A stretch of DNA of 64,000 nt, from positions 558,001 through 622,000 of the forward strand of contig NZ_JAKZBV010000001.1 in NCBI RefSeq assembly GCF_022539255.1, read 5' to 3'. Shown here piece by piece: positions 42,081-49,856 of this stretch. The position numbers were made by a program, and so were the translations under genes. Origin of the DNA: Sinomonas terrae. Lineage in GTDB: Bacteria; Actinomycetota; Actinomycetes; Actinomycetales; Micrococcaceae. The number at the start of each line of letters is the position of its first letter. Positions within the stretch are counted from its first letter, which is position 1. The notes beneath the pieces were generated by a model. The model saw only the letters and a program-made list of their open reading frames with translations, did not search any database and was not told where the DNA came from.

Positions 42081-43187
42081 ATGAAGAAGCACACGATTTT
42101 CTCCGTCGCAGCTGCAGGAGTGATTGCGCTCGGCCTCGCGGCCTGTGGCAGCAACAGCGCCAGCAGCGGTTCCGCCAGCGGCGGCTCGAGCGGCAGTGCC
42201 AACGCCTCGATGCCCACCGTCAAGATGATGGTCGGCGGCATCGACAAGCAGATCTACCTCCCGTACCAGCTTGCAGAGCAGCTCGGCTACTACAAGAAGT
42301 ACGGCGTGAACGTCCAACTCTCCACGGAGCAGGAGGGCGGCGTCGGCGCCGAGGACGCGATGGCGTCGGGCCAGGTTGACTTGGCTGGCGCCTGGTACAT
42401 CCACACGATCGACTTCCAGTCGAAGGGCAAGGATGTCATCAATCTCGTGCAACTCTCCGGCGCTCCGGGGGAGCGGATCATGTGCAACCCGAAGGCCAAC
42501 GTCCACTCGGGTGCGGATCTCAAGGGCAAGACTGTCGGCGTGACCGACCTGGGTTCCGGCACGGATGAACTGACCCAGTTCATCGCCGCGAAGGCCGGCG
42601 TGTCGAAGAACGACTACCACACCATCGCCGTCGGCGCTGGCTCCACGGCGATCGCGGCTATCCAGCGCGGCTCCGCCGACTGCGTCATGACCACCCAGCC
42701 AACCGTCGGCGCACTCGAAAGCAAGAACCTTGCTGTTCCTGCGATCGACCTCGCGACGGCTGACGGAGCCAAGGCCGCCCTCGGCGGCACGCTGCCCTCG
42801 GCGGGTCTCCTGGCCCGTGCCGACTGGGTCAAGAACAACGAGGACACGGTGCAGAAGGTCGTGGATGCGCTCGTCGACACGATGCACTGGATCAGCACCC
42901 ACTCGGCGGCCGACATCGCGGACAAGCTCCCGCAGTCCTTCGTCCAGAACAGCACCATCACCAAGGACCAGTACGTTTCGGGTCTGAACCAGGACAAGGC
43001 GCAGTTCCTGCCTGACGGCATCATGCCGGCCGGCGGCCCGAAGACGATCTTCGACGAGGAGAAGACCATCGGCGTCGATACCTCCAAGATCACCTACGCC
43101 GACACCTTCACCAACAAGTACGCCCAGGCCGCGCTCAAGCTCGAGGGCTACACCGCAAGTTCGACGCCGGCTGGTGACAATGGCTAA
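42081..43187 (+). CDS. ABC transporter substrate-binding lipoprotein, NitT/TauT/NMT1 type
   Basis: A 368-residue lipoprotein. The lipobox is LGLAACGS (Cys about residue 19), followed by a Ser/Gly linker. The NMT1/SsuA fold shows KQIYLPYQLAEQLGYYKKYG and AWYIHTIDFQ. The conserved SSQ-type segments are not readable enough to name a substrate. Thiamine precursors, sulfonates or aromatic acids are all taken up by this family. The ATG at 42081 has AAAGGA upstream; the longer frame upstream is the repeat region. Confidence 0.9.
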   Translation: MKKHTIFSVAAAGVIALGLAACGSNSASSGSASGGSSGSANASMPTVKMMVGGIDKQIYLPYQLAEQLGYYKKYGVNVQLSTEQEGGVGAEDAMASGQVDLAGAWYIHTIDFQSKGKDVINLVQLSGAPGERIMCNPKANVHSGADLKGKTVGVTDLGSGTDELTQFIAAKAGVSKNDYHTIAVGAGSTAIAAIQRGSADCVMTTQPTVGALESKNLAVPAIDLATADGAKAALGGTLPSAGLLARADWVKNNEDTVQKVVDALVDTMHWISTHSAADIADKLPQSFVQNSTITKDQYVSGLNQDKAQFLPDGIMPAGGPKTIFDEEKTIGVDTSKITYADTFTNKYAQAALKLEGYTASSTPAGDNG

Positions 43188-43245
43188 CCACCTCCGCGCT
43201 CGATAAACTCCCCGGGGCCGCGCCCCCCATCGGGCCCGGGGAAAG

Positions 43246-43281
43246 CGGCGGGCTCGCACCTCGAAAGGTGCGGGCCCGCCG
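43246..43281 (+). terminator. Hairpin after the ABC operon
   Basis: A 15-bp stem with one mismatch (CGGCGGGCTCGCACC with its partner) and the loop TCGAAA. No T run follows. Confidence 0.6.
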
Positions 43282-43325
43282 TCGTGCGCCCAGGGCGGAG
43301 AAATCACCGGGAGTCGCTCCGAGGA

Positions 43326-43349
43326 CTTGACGTGGGGCACACCCCAAGG
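43326..43349 (+). promoter_or_regulatory. MerR-type promoter-like dyad before the aldo/keto reductase
   Basis: Starts CTTGACGTGGGG and ends CACCCCAAGG. TTGACG resembles a -35 and TGGGG/CCCCA is a dyad lying in a long spacer, as in MerR-controlled promoters. No merR gene is nearby. Confidence 0.35.
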
Positions 43350-43363
43350 GGTTGGCTGGAGGC

Positions 43364-44362
43364 ATGACTGAGCAGACGCGAACCCTCGGTACCGTTTCCC
43401 CTCTGACTGTTTCCTCCATGGGCCTCGGCTGCATGGGGATGTCCGAGTTCTACGGAGCGCCGGACGAGGCCTCGGGCATCGAAACCATCCACCGCGCACT
43501 CGACCTCGGCATCACGTTCATCGACACGGCTGACATGTACGGGCCGTTCACGAACGAGAAGCTCGTGGGCCGGGCGATTTCCGGCCGACGCGACGAGGTC
43601 CAGCTCGCGACCAAGTTCGGCAACGTGCGCGGTGAGAACGGCGAACGGCTCGGCATCAACGGAAGCCCCGAGTATGTGCGCTCGGCCTGCGATGCCTCGC
43701 TCGCCCGGCTCGGCGTGGACCACATCGACCTCTACTACCAGCACCGGGTCGATCAGAAGGTCCCAATCGAGGAGACTGTGGGCGCGATGGCGGAGCTCGT
43801 CGAGGCCGGCAAGGTTCGTCACCTCGGCCTCTCGGAGGCTTCCCCGCAGACCATTCGCCGTGCGCATGCCGTGCACCCGATCACTGCCCTGCAGACGGAA
43901 TACTCGCTCTTCACGCGTGACCTCGAAGACGAGATCCTTCCGACAATCCGCGAGCTCGGCATCGGCCTCGTGCCGTACTCCCCGCTGGGCCGCGGGATCC
44001 TCACGGGCCGCCTCACAGCCGAGTCGCTCTCGAAGGAAGGCGATGCGCGCAGCAGCCGCTACTTCCCACGGTTCCAGGGTGAGGCGCTTGAGGAGAACCT
44101 CCGGCTCGTCGACCAGATCAAGGCGATCGCCGAGCAGAAGGGCGTGACCCCGGGCCAGATCGCTCTCGCGTGGGTCCTAGCTCAGGGCGACGACGTGGTG
44201 CCGATTCCCGGAACCAAGCGGGTCAAGTACCTCGAGGAGAACGCGGCCGCCCGCGATATCCGCCTCTCCGGCGACGACCTCAGGGCCCTCGAGGAAGCCG
44301 TGCCGCGGGGCGCCGTCGTCGGCTCCCGCTACGGCGACATGAGCAGCATCGACCAAGGCTGA
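43364..44362 (+). CDS. Aldo/keto reductase
   Basis: A 332-residue NADPH-dependent reductase. The catalytic Asp and Tyr are in FIDTADMYGPF. The Lys is in LATKFGNV, the His region is IDLYYQHRVDQKVPIEETVG, and the cofactor-binding C-terminus has IPGTKRVKYLEEN. The family reduces aldehydes and ketones; the closest type is the YajO/AKR13-like group. The ATG at 43364 is 4 bp behind GGAGG. It stands alone. Confidence 0.92.
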   Translation: MTEQTRTLGTVSPLTVSSMGLGCMGMSEFYGAPDEASGIETIHRALDLGITFIDTADMYGPFTNEKLVGRAISGRRDEVQLATKFGNVRGENGERLGINGSPEYVRSACDASLARLGVDHIDLYYQHRVDQKVPIEETVGAMAELVEAGKVRHLGLSEASPQTIRRAHAVHPITALQTEYSLFTRDLEDEILPTIRELGIGLVPYSPLGRGILTGRLTAESLSKEGDARSSRYFPRFQGEALEENLRLVDQIKAIAEQKGVTPGQIALAWVLAQGDDVVPIPGTKRVKYLEENAAARDIRLSGDDLRALEEAVPRGAVVGSRYGDMSSIDQG

Positions 44363-44370
44363 GGTGCTTC

Positions 44371-44403
44371 GGGCGCCTCCCGGCCGCGAGACGGGAGGCG
44401 CCC
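44371..44403 (+). terminator. Hairpin after the aldo/keto reductase gene
   Basis: An 11-bp perfect stem GGGCGCCTCCC/GGGAGGCGCCC with an 11-base loop. No T run follows. Confidence 0.6.
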
Positions 44404-44442
44404 GCATCGTGTCAAGATCCCTTATGCGGGCAGAATGGCGTC

Positions 44443-45591
44443 ATGCGCACCTTTGGGGTAGAGGAAGAGCTCCTCGTCGTGGATCCCACGACGGGCCAGG
44501 CCCTTCCGCTTGCCGATCGCATGCTCGCGGTGGCCGGCAGACCACAGGACATGTCCCACGAGTTCAAGCTCGAGCAGATCGAGATCCAGACCGTCCCGTG
44601 CCGCGATCATGACGAAATCCTCGGCGCCCTGTACACCGGGCGGCGGCTCGCGGACAGGGCGGCCCGCGCGTGCGGCGGCCGGATCGCAGCCCTTGCCACC
44701 TCGCCCCTCCCGGTCGAGAGCTCGCTTACCCCGAACGATCGGTTCGCCCGGATGAACCACGAATTCGGGCTCATCTCCCGCGAGCAGCTCACATGCGGCC
44801 TGCACGTGCATGTCGGCGTGGACTCGCCGGCCGAAGGCGTCGCCATCCTCGACCGGATCCGGGAATGGCTCCCGGCTCTCGTCGCGCTCACGGGCAACTC
44901 GCCTTATTGGTTCGGCATCGACACCGGCTACTCGAGCTTCCGGACCCAGGCCTGGAACCGCTGGCCCTCCTCAGGCCCCCAAGAGATCTTCGGGGAGGCC
45001 GCGACCTACCGCAAGCGGGTCGACGCCATGATCGCAACGGGCGCGATCCTCGACGAGGGCATGGCCTACTTCGATGCGCGGCTCTCGCGGCTCCACCCGA
45101 CCGTCGAGGTCCGGGTCGCCGACGTGCCGCTTCTCGCCGCCGATTCCGCGCTGGTCGCCGTCCTCGTGCGCGCACTCGTCGAGACGGCGGCGCGGGAAGC
45201 GAACGACGGCGTAGCCCCCTTGGGCACTTCCGTCGCCCTCCTGCGGCTCGCCGCATGGCGCGCGAGCCGTTCGGGGCTCGACGGCGAGTTGGTGCATCCC
45301 GCGACGTGCCTCCCTGTCCCCGCTGCCGAGGCGCTCGATGCACTCCTCGCGCACGTCGCCCCCGTGCTCCGCGAGACGGGCGAGTTTCGCCGCACCGAGC
45401 GGGCTTTCGCCGAGGTGCTTGAGCGGGGAACCGGGGCCCGGGCGCAGCGCCTGGCCGCCGAGGCGGCCGGCATCCCTGCAGCCGTCCGGATGGCGCTCGA
45501 GCGCACAGCGTCCCCCGAAGGGACCTGGGACGACGGCAGCAGGGTCGCGCTGAGCGTCGTGCGCCGGGCGACCAATGTCTTGAGCGCCTAG
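44443..45591 (+). CDS. Carboxylate-amine ligase, YbdK/GCS2 type
   Basis: A 382-residue member of the glutamate-cysteine ligase family 2. It starts MRTFGVEEELLVVDPTTG with the metal-binding EEE set, and continues with SHEFKLEQIEIQT, CGLHVHVGVD and TGNSPYWFGIDTGYSSFRTQ. This group forms gamma-glutamyl-type amides and is common in actinobacteria that make no glutathione, so the product is uncertain. The ATG at 44443 directly precedes the conserved block. Confidence 0.9.
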   Translation: MRTFGVEEELLVVDPTTGQALPLADRMLAVAGRPQDMSHEFKLEQIEIQTVPCRDHDEILGALYTGRRLADRAARACGGRIAALATSPLPVESSLTPNDRFARMNHEFGLISREQLTCGLHVHVGVDSPAEGVAILDRIREWLPALVALTGNSPYWFGIDTGYSSFRTQAWNRWPSSGPQEIFGEAATYRKRVDAMIATGAILDEGMAYFDARLSRLHPTVEVRVADVPLLAADSALVAVLVRALVETAAREANDGVAPLGTSVALLRLAAWRASRSGLDGELVHPATCLPVPAAEALDALLAHVAPVLRETGEFRRTERAFAEVLERGTGARAQRLAAEAAGIPAAVRMALERTASPEGTWDDGSRVALSVVRRATNVLSA

Positions 45592-45633
45592 CGTTCGGCA
45601 GCCTCAGGCCGGGCGTGTCCCAGCGCGCGTCTC

Positions 45634-45681
45634 AGTCCGGGCGGGTCTCAGTCCGGGCGCGTCTCAGTCCGGGCGCGTCTC
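45634..45681 (-). repeat. Three 16-bp tandem repeats across the PRC-barrel gene stop
   Basis: Minus-strand unit GAGACGCGCCCGGACT, three times with one change, spanning the stop at 45664-45666. Degenerate copies extend from about 45612 to 45715 and encode the repeated ETRPDEARAETRPD tail of the protein. Confidence 0.92.
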
Positions 45682-46203
45682 AGCGCGCGCCTCGTCCGGG
45701 CGCGTCTCGGTCCGGACATACCTCCGTAGCCGCGAGCCCTCCGTTTCCCGCCGCCCCATCTCCTGCCGCTGGGCGGCGGCGGCCTCGTATCCGCTTCCGC
45801 CCCCGCCCGTGGCCGCGTAGCCGGTGGCGGTCGTCGCGGCATCAGTGATCGGCCTCTCCCCGGCGTCGGGGCCGCGGCCGGTCCATCCGAGGCCACGGTA
45901 GTAGTCGTAGAGGCGGTCTTCCTCGTCTTGCTCCAGCCGATTGTCCGGGTCGATGTGGGGCGCGTCCTTCACCTGGTCCTTCGAGTAGGGAACCACCAGG
46001 TCATCGTCCTGGAGCCTCGCCTCATCGAGCGGAACGAAGGACTCGTGGGTCCCGAACAGGCCGGTCTTGACTGTCAGCCAGTTCGCCTCGCCCGTCTCGT
46101 CGTCGAGGTAGAAGTGCCCGATTCCCCCGATTTTCTCCCCGTCCGGGGTGACGACGTTGCCGCTCTTGTCCGTCAGGCTGTCGATCTGATCGTTGGTGAA
46201 CAT
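45664..46203 (-). CDS. PRC-barrel domain protein with repeated C-terminal tail
   Basis: A 179-residue soluble protein. The N-terminal PRC-barrel has VVTPDGEKIGGIGHFYLDDE and ANWLTVKTGLFGTHESFVPL (about residues 17-60). It is followed by an acidic hydrophilic stretch and a Gly/Ala tail. The last residues VRTETRPDEARAETRPD are direct repeats from the DNA array at 45612-45715. PRC barrels bind RNA, heme or protein partners; stress association is typical for the actinobacterial form. The ATG at 46203 follows the SRPBCC gene by 51 bp. Confidence 0.88.
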   Translation of the reverse strand: MFTNDQIDSLTDKSGNVVTPDGEKIGGIGHFYLDDETGEANWLTVKTGLFGTHESFVPLDEARLQDDDLVVPYSKDQVKDAPHIDPDNRLEQDEEDRLYDYYRGLGWTGRGPDAGERPITDAATTATGYAATGGGGSGYEAAAAQRQEMGRRETEGSRLRRYVRTETRPDEARAETRPD

Positions 46204-46254
46204 TGACCCTGATTACCCGCCGAAGCGAGTCGGCAAGCACCGGCCGCCGGGCTT

Positions 46255-46764
46255 TCACCCGCGAAGCAGCCGCTTGAGCGTGACCCAGTACGCGGGGCGG
46301 GCGACGGCGAACGCCGCCAGGCCTACGATCCACGGGAAGCGCGACAAGCCGAAGTCCTGGACCCAGCGCACCGTGGAGCCCGCCGTCGTCCGTTCTTCGG
46401 GGTGACCCGCGGCGCCTCCGCGCCCCGGACTCACAGTGACCTCGATCGAGCCGCGGACGAGCTTGCCCGACTTCACAATCCGTGCGTGCCCCGCGCGGGA
46501 GCCCTCGGGCGGATCGATCTCCTCAACCGTCATGACGTCGTTGAACCCGAGCAGGCGGCCGCGGAAGCCAACACGGGTGAGCAGCGTGCACGCAACGAAT
46601 CGGTGGCCTGGCTGCAACTCGTCCGCGGAGGCGAGGCCCTCGATGATATGCGTGAACGGGATGAGCCGGTCGTGGGCCCGGAGATCCAGGATCCGGGCCC
46701 ACGCGACCGGGGCAGGCAGCGGCGTCTCGAGCCGGAGTTCGAAGTGCCGCAGCCGCCCGGGCAC
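46255..46764 (-). CDS. SRPBCC/START-like protein
   Basis: A 169-residue hydrophobic-cavity fold: RHFELRLETPLPAPVAWARI, HDRLIPFTHIIEG and VEEIDPPEGSRAGHARIVK. The C-terminal segment FPWIVGLAAFAVARPAYWVT is hydrophobic and may associate with the membrane. The ligand is unknown. The GTG at 46764 lies 2 bp past the metZ stop, so it is the last gene of the SAM-leader operon or next to last with the PRC gene. Confidence 0.75.
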   Translation of the reverse strand: MPGRLRHFELRLETPLPAPVAWARILDLRAHDRLIPFTHIIEGLASADELQPGHRFVACTLLTRVGFRGRLLGFNDVMTVEEIDPPEGSRAGHARIVKSGKLVRGSIEVTVSPGRGGAAGHPEERTTAGSTVRWVQDFGLSRFPWIVGLAAFAVARPAYWVTLKRLLRG

Positions 46765-46766
46765 GC

Positions 46767-47969
46767 TCAGGCCTTGAGAGCCTGCTCGAGGTCGCCGATG
46801 AGGTCGCCGACGTCCTCGAGGCCCACGCTGAGCCGCAGGACGCCGTCGCCCAGCCCGATCGCCGCGCGGCCCTCGGGACCCATGGCCCGGTGGGTCGTCG
46901 TCGCCGGATGGGTGACGAGCGACTTCGAGTCGCCCAGGTTGTTCGAGATGTCGACGATCCGCAGCCCGTTGAGGAACCGGAACGCGGCGTCCTTGCCGCC
47001 GCCGTCGGGCGCGTTGAGCTCGAACGTCAGCACGGTGCCGCCCGCGCTCATCTGCTTGCGGGCGAGCTCGTACTGCGGGTGCGACTTGAGGTGCGGGTAC
47101 TTGACCCAGCCGACCTCCGGCTGCGCCTCGAGCCACTCCGCGATCGCGAGCGCGTTCGCCGACGAGTGCCGCACCCGCAGGCCCATCGTCTCGAGGCCCT
47201 TCGTGAGGACCCACGCGTTGAACGGGCTGAGCGCTGGGCCCGTGTGCCGCATGAGCTGCTTGACCGGGCCTTCGATGTAGTCCTTCGGCCCGAGGATCGC
47301 GCCTCCGAGCACGCGACCCTGACCGTCGATGTGCTTCGTGCCCGAGTACACGACGACGTCGGCGCCGAAGTCGAGGCTCCGCTGCAGGAGCGGGGTCGCG
47401 AAGACATTGTCGACGACGACGGTCGCCCCAGCCGCGTGCGCAAGGTCCGCAACCGTCTGGATGTCCACGAGCTCCTGCATCGGATTCGACGGCGACTCGA
47501 AGAAGACCGCCTTTGTCGGTACCGAAAGCGCCTCGCGCCACTGGTCGACGTCGGGGCCGTCGACGAAGACGGTCTCGACGCCCCAGCGGGGGAGGATTTC
47601 GTTGAGGATCACGAAGCACGAGCCGAAGAGGCTGCGGGCCGCGACGACCCTGTCGCCAGCCCCGAGCAGCGCACCGAGCGCGGTGAACACGGCCGACATG
47701 CCGGAGGCCGTCGCGAAGCACGCCTCGGTGCCCTCGAGGAGCCGAAGCCGCTCTTGGAACGTGGCCACGGTCGGATTGCCGTAGCGGGAGTAGACGAAGC
47801 GCTCGTCCTCGCCGGTGAACGCCCTCTCGGCTGCCTCCGCCGACTCGTATACGAAGCCGGAGTTGAGGAACAGGGCCTCTGAAGTTTCCTGAAAATTGCT
47901 GCGGTCAAGCCCGCCGCGCACAGCCTGGGTGTCTTCGCTCCAGCTCGCGGCGTCGATGTTGAAGGTCAC
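46767..47969 (-). CDS. metZ: O-succinylhomoserine sulfhydrylase
   Basis: A 400-residue PLP enzyme of the Cys/Met-metabolism family. The PLP lysine is in VVYSGTKHIDGQGRVLGGAI. FVYSRYGNPTVATFQERLRL and SGMSAVFTALGALL are conserved, and ESPSNPMQELVDI is the usual 'SPSNP' turn. The 'Z' branch adds sulfide to succinylhomoserine to give homocysteine. It lies 3 bp behind the rhodanese stop and in an operon under a SAM-type leader. Start ATG at 47969. Confidence 0.93.
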   Translation of the reverse strand: MTFNIDAASWSEDTQAVRGGLDRSNFQETSEALFLNSGFVYESAEAAERAFTGEDERFVYSRYGNPTVATFQERLRLLEGTEACFATASGMSAVFTALGALLGAGDRVVAARSLFGSCFVILNEILPRWGVETVFVDGPDVDQWREALSVPTKAVFFESPSNPMQELVDIQTVADLAHAAGATVVVDNVFATPLLQRSLDFGADVVVYSGTKHIDGQGRVLGGAILGPKDYIEGPVKQLMRHTGPALSPFNAWVLTKGLETMGLRVRHSSANALAIAEWLEAQPEVGWVKYPHLKSHPQYELARKQMSAGGTVLTFELNAPDGGGKDAAFRFLNGLRIVDISNNLGDSKSLVTHPATTTHRAMGPEGRAAIGLGDGVLRLSVGLEDVGDLIGDLEQALKA

Positions 47970-47972
47970 TGA

Positions 47973-48389
47973 CTACTCTTGTCCTACGTTCGTGGGGAGG
48001 CCCCGGTTCTTCCATCCGTTCACGTTCCGCTGCCCATCGGGCCCGGGCACGCCCTCGAAGCCCTCGAGCACGTTGTACGCCCTGAAGCCGAGGTTCGTCG
48101 CGGCGGCCGCCGCCGCAGCGGAGCGCTGGCCCGAGCGGCACAGGAAGAGCAGCTCAGTCTCGCGGTTCTCCGGGCCTTGGAGCTCGAGTTCGATGACGAA
48201 GTCCGGGTTCGGAATGCCGCCCGAGAAGACCCACGGGATGAACAGCGGGTCGTTGTCCGTCTGGCGCGTGTCGGGGATCCCGATGTGCGCCCACTCTTCC
48301 TCGGTGCGCACATCGACGAGGACGGCGGAGCCCGACTTCAGCTTGTCCCAGGCCTGCTCCGGCGTGAGGTCACCTTCATAGAGGCTCAT
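47973..48389 (-). CDS. Rhodanese-like protein
   Basis: A 138-residue single-domain rhodanese. AVLVDVRTEEEWAHIGIPD precedes the active-site loop CRSGQRSAAAA, with the persulfide Cys. It has a long insert (WVFSGGIPNPDF) typical of rhodaneses next to metZ, where it may deliver or handle sulfur. The ATG at 48389 overlaps the stop of the DUF1737 gene. Confidence 0.92.
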   Translation of the reverse strand: MSLYEGDLTPEQAWDKLKSGSAVLVDVRTEEEWAHIGIPDTRQTDNDPLFIPWVFSGGIPNPDFVIELELQGPENRETELLFLCRSGQRSAAAAAAATNLGFRAYNVLEGFEGVPGPDGQRNVNGWKNRGLPTNVGQE

Positions 48390-48724
48390 GCGTGGCCCTC
48401 CCCGTCGTACTCGCCCTCGCTGGTGATTCCCTCTGCGAGCTCGTCGACGGCGGAGGCCACGGCCGCGTCCGCCCGGGCGACGGCGTGGGGGAGGATGATG
48501 GCCTGGGCGACGATCACGTCCGTGCCGTTGAAGGTGGCGGCAGGGCTCCCGTGGAGCACGTAGCCCTCGGCAAGGGCTTGGGAGATCCGGGCGCAGAACT
48601 CGCGAGTGTCCGGACCGGTGAGCAGACGGTAGGCGAGGCGCTCCTCGGAGGCGCTCGCCGGTGCGGCGGGATCGTTGAGCGGTGTGGCGGCCGCCTCTCC
48701 CGTCTCTGTGGCAGTGTTGGACAT
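48386..48724 (-). CDS. DUF1737 domain protein
   Basis: A 112-residue protein. The DUF1737 domain is YRLLTGPDTREFCARISQAL then GYVLHGSPAATFNG (about residues 32-66), with a following QAIILPHAV. The C-terminus is acidic. Function unknown; the gene often lies beside rhodanese and metZ. It is the first gene of the operon, behind AGAAGGAG and a SAM-type riboswitch. Confidence 0.85.
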   Translation of the reverse strand: MSNTATETGEAAATPLNDPAAPASASEERLAYRLLTGPDTREFCARISQALAEGYVLHGSPAATFNGTDVIVAQAIILPHAVARADAAVASAVDELAEGITSEGEYDGEGHA

Positions 48725-48765
48725 GGGCGGGCTCCTTCTGGCTTGCGTATCGATGGTCGAATTGC

Positions 48766-48876
48766 CGAGTCGTCACCTGAGGCACCCCGCCGGATGGAGG
48801 GTTGCCGGCCAGCAAGTCAGGGCAGTGCGACCGCGCGGGGAGGCCCCGCCGTCGCGCGCTGGCGCTCGTTACTCTG
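48766..48876 (-). promoter_or_regulatory. SAM-riboswitch-like leader (SAM-I/IV clan)
   Basis: On the minus strand, 42 bp before the DUF1737 gene. Core elements are GAGT...ACTC for P1, GCGCCAGC pairing with GCTGGC for P2, and GGCAACCC pairing with GGGTGCC for P3, followed by GTGACGACTC. P2 carries a long GC-rich stem GGCGGGGCCTCCCCGC. These are the characteristic SAM-binding core sequences, and the position before metZ agrees. The subtype is my estimate (actinobacterial SAM-IV). Confidence 0.82.
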
Positions 48877-49076
48877 GCTTGAAAGTAGCACGCGACCACG
48901 GGGCCAGCCACGGCGAGCCGGTAACGATTGGCAACACCGCGAAACACGCGCGCCGAGCCGTTTCTAGCTTTCTCCTGTGAGAAGGCCGGGGGCACGAGCG
49001 GAACGCTTCCCTGCAGCCGCCGGAGACCTATGCTCATGGTGGAGGAACTGAATAACACGACGCGGAGGTAGCCCGG

Positions 49077-49856
49077 GTGAGTGAGGCAGAGCGGCCCACA
49101 GTTCTCGAGGTGCAGGATCTCGTTGTCCGCTACGGTCAGCAGACCGCAGTGGACGGACTCGGCTTTTCCATTCTGCGGGGTGAGATCTTCGGGCTCCTCG
49201 GCCCGAACGGGGCGGGAAAGACGACGACGCTGAGCGTCATCGAGGGCCTGCGCAAGCCCTACTCCGGACGGGTTGTGATCGATGGCGTCGAGACCGTTCA
49301 CGCTCCGCTCGCCGTCAAGGCGAAGCTCGGCGTGCAGCTCCAAGCTTCGAGCTTCCAGTCCGAGCTCACGATCGAGCAGATTGCGCGCCTGTACGCTGGG
49401 CTCTACGGGCTTGACCTCCCGCAGCGGCAGATCAGGGAACGGCTGGCGGACGTCGGGCTCCAGCAGGAGATCACGAAGCCGTTCAAGAAGCTCTCGGGTG
49501 GGCAGCAGCAGCGTTTCTCGCTCATGGTCGCCACGATCCACAATCCCTCGATCCTGCTCCTCGACGAGCCGACCGCAGGCCTCGACCCGCAGTCCCGCCG
49601 CCAGCTCTGGGACCGCATCGAGGGCTCGCGGCAGAGAGGCGGAAGCATCCTCCTCACGACTCATTCCATGGAGGAGGCCCAGGCGGTCTGCGACCGGGTC
49701 GCCATCATCGACCACGGTCGGCTCCAAGCCCTGGGCGCCCCGAAGGAGCTCGTCGCCATGCACCGCGACGATCCGCGCGTGCTCGCCGTCGCCCACGGCG
49801 ACGTGACCCTCGAAGATGTCTTCATCGGGCTGACAGGAAGTGCCATCCGTGACTGA
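49077..49856 (+). CDS. ABC-2 type transporter ATP-binding protein
   Basis: A 259-residue ATPase. Walker A is GPNGAGKTT, the signature is LSGGQQQRF, Walker B is ILLLDEPTAGLD, and the switch is LTTHSMEEA. It is of the drug/antibiotic export (DRA) type. The GTG at 49077 is behind GGAGG. Operon with the permease that overlaps its end. Confidence 0.93.
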   Translation: MSEAERPTVLEVQDLVVRYGQQTAVDGLGFSILRGEIFGLLGPNGAGKTTTLSVIEGLRKPYSGRVVIDGVETVHAPLAVKAKLGVQLQASSFQSELTIEQIARLYAGLYGLDLPQRQIRERLADVGLQQEITKPFKKLSGGQQQRFSLMVATIHNPSILLLDEPTAGLDPQSRRQLWDRIEGSRQRGGSILLTTHSMEEAQAVCDRVAIIDHGRLQALGAPKELVAMHRDDPRVLAVAHGDVTLEDVFIGLTGSAIRD

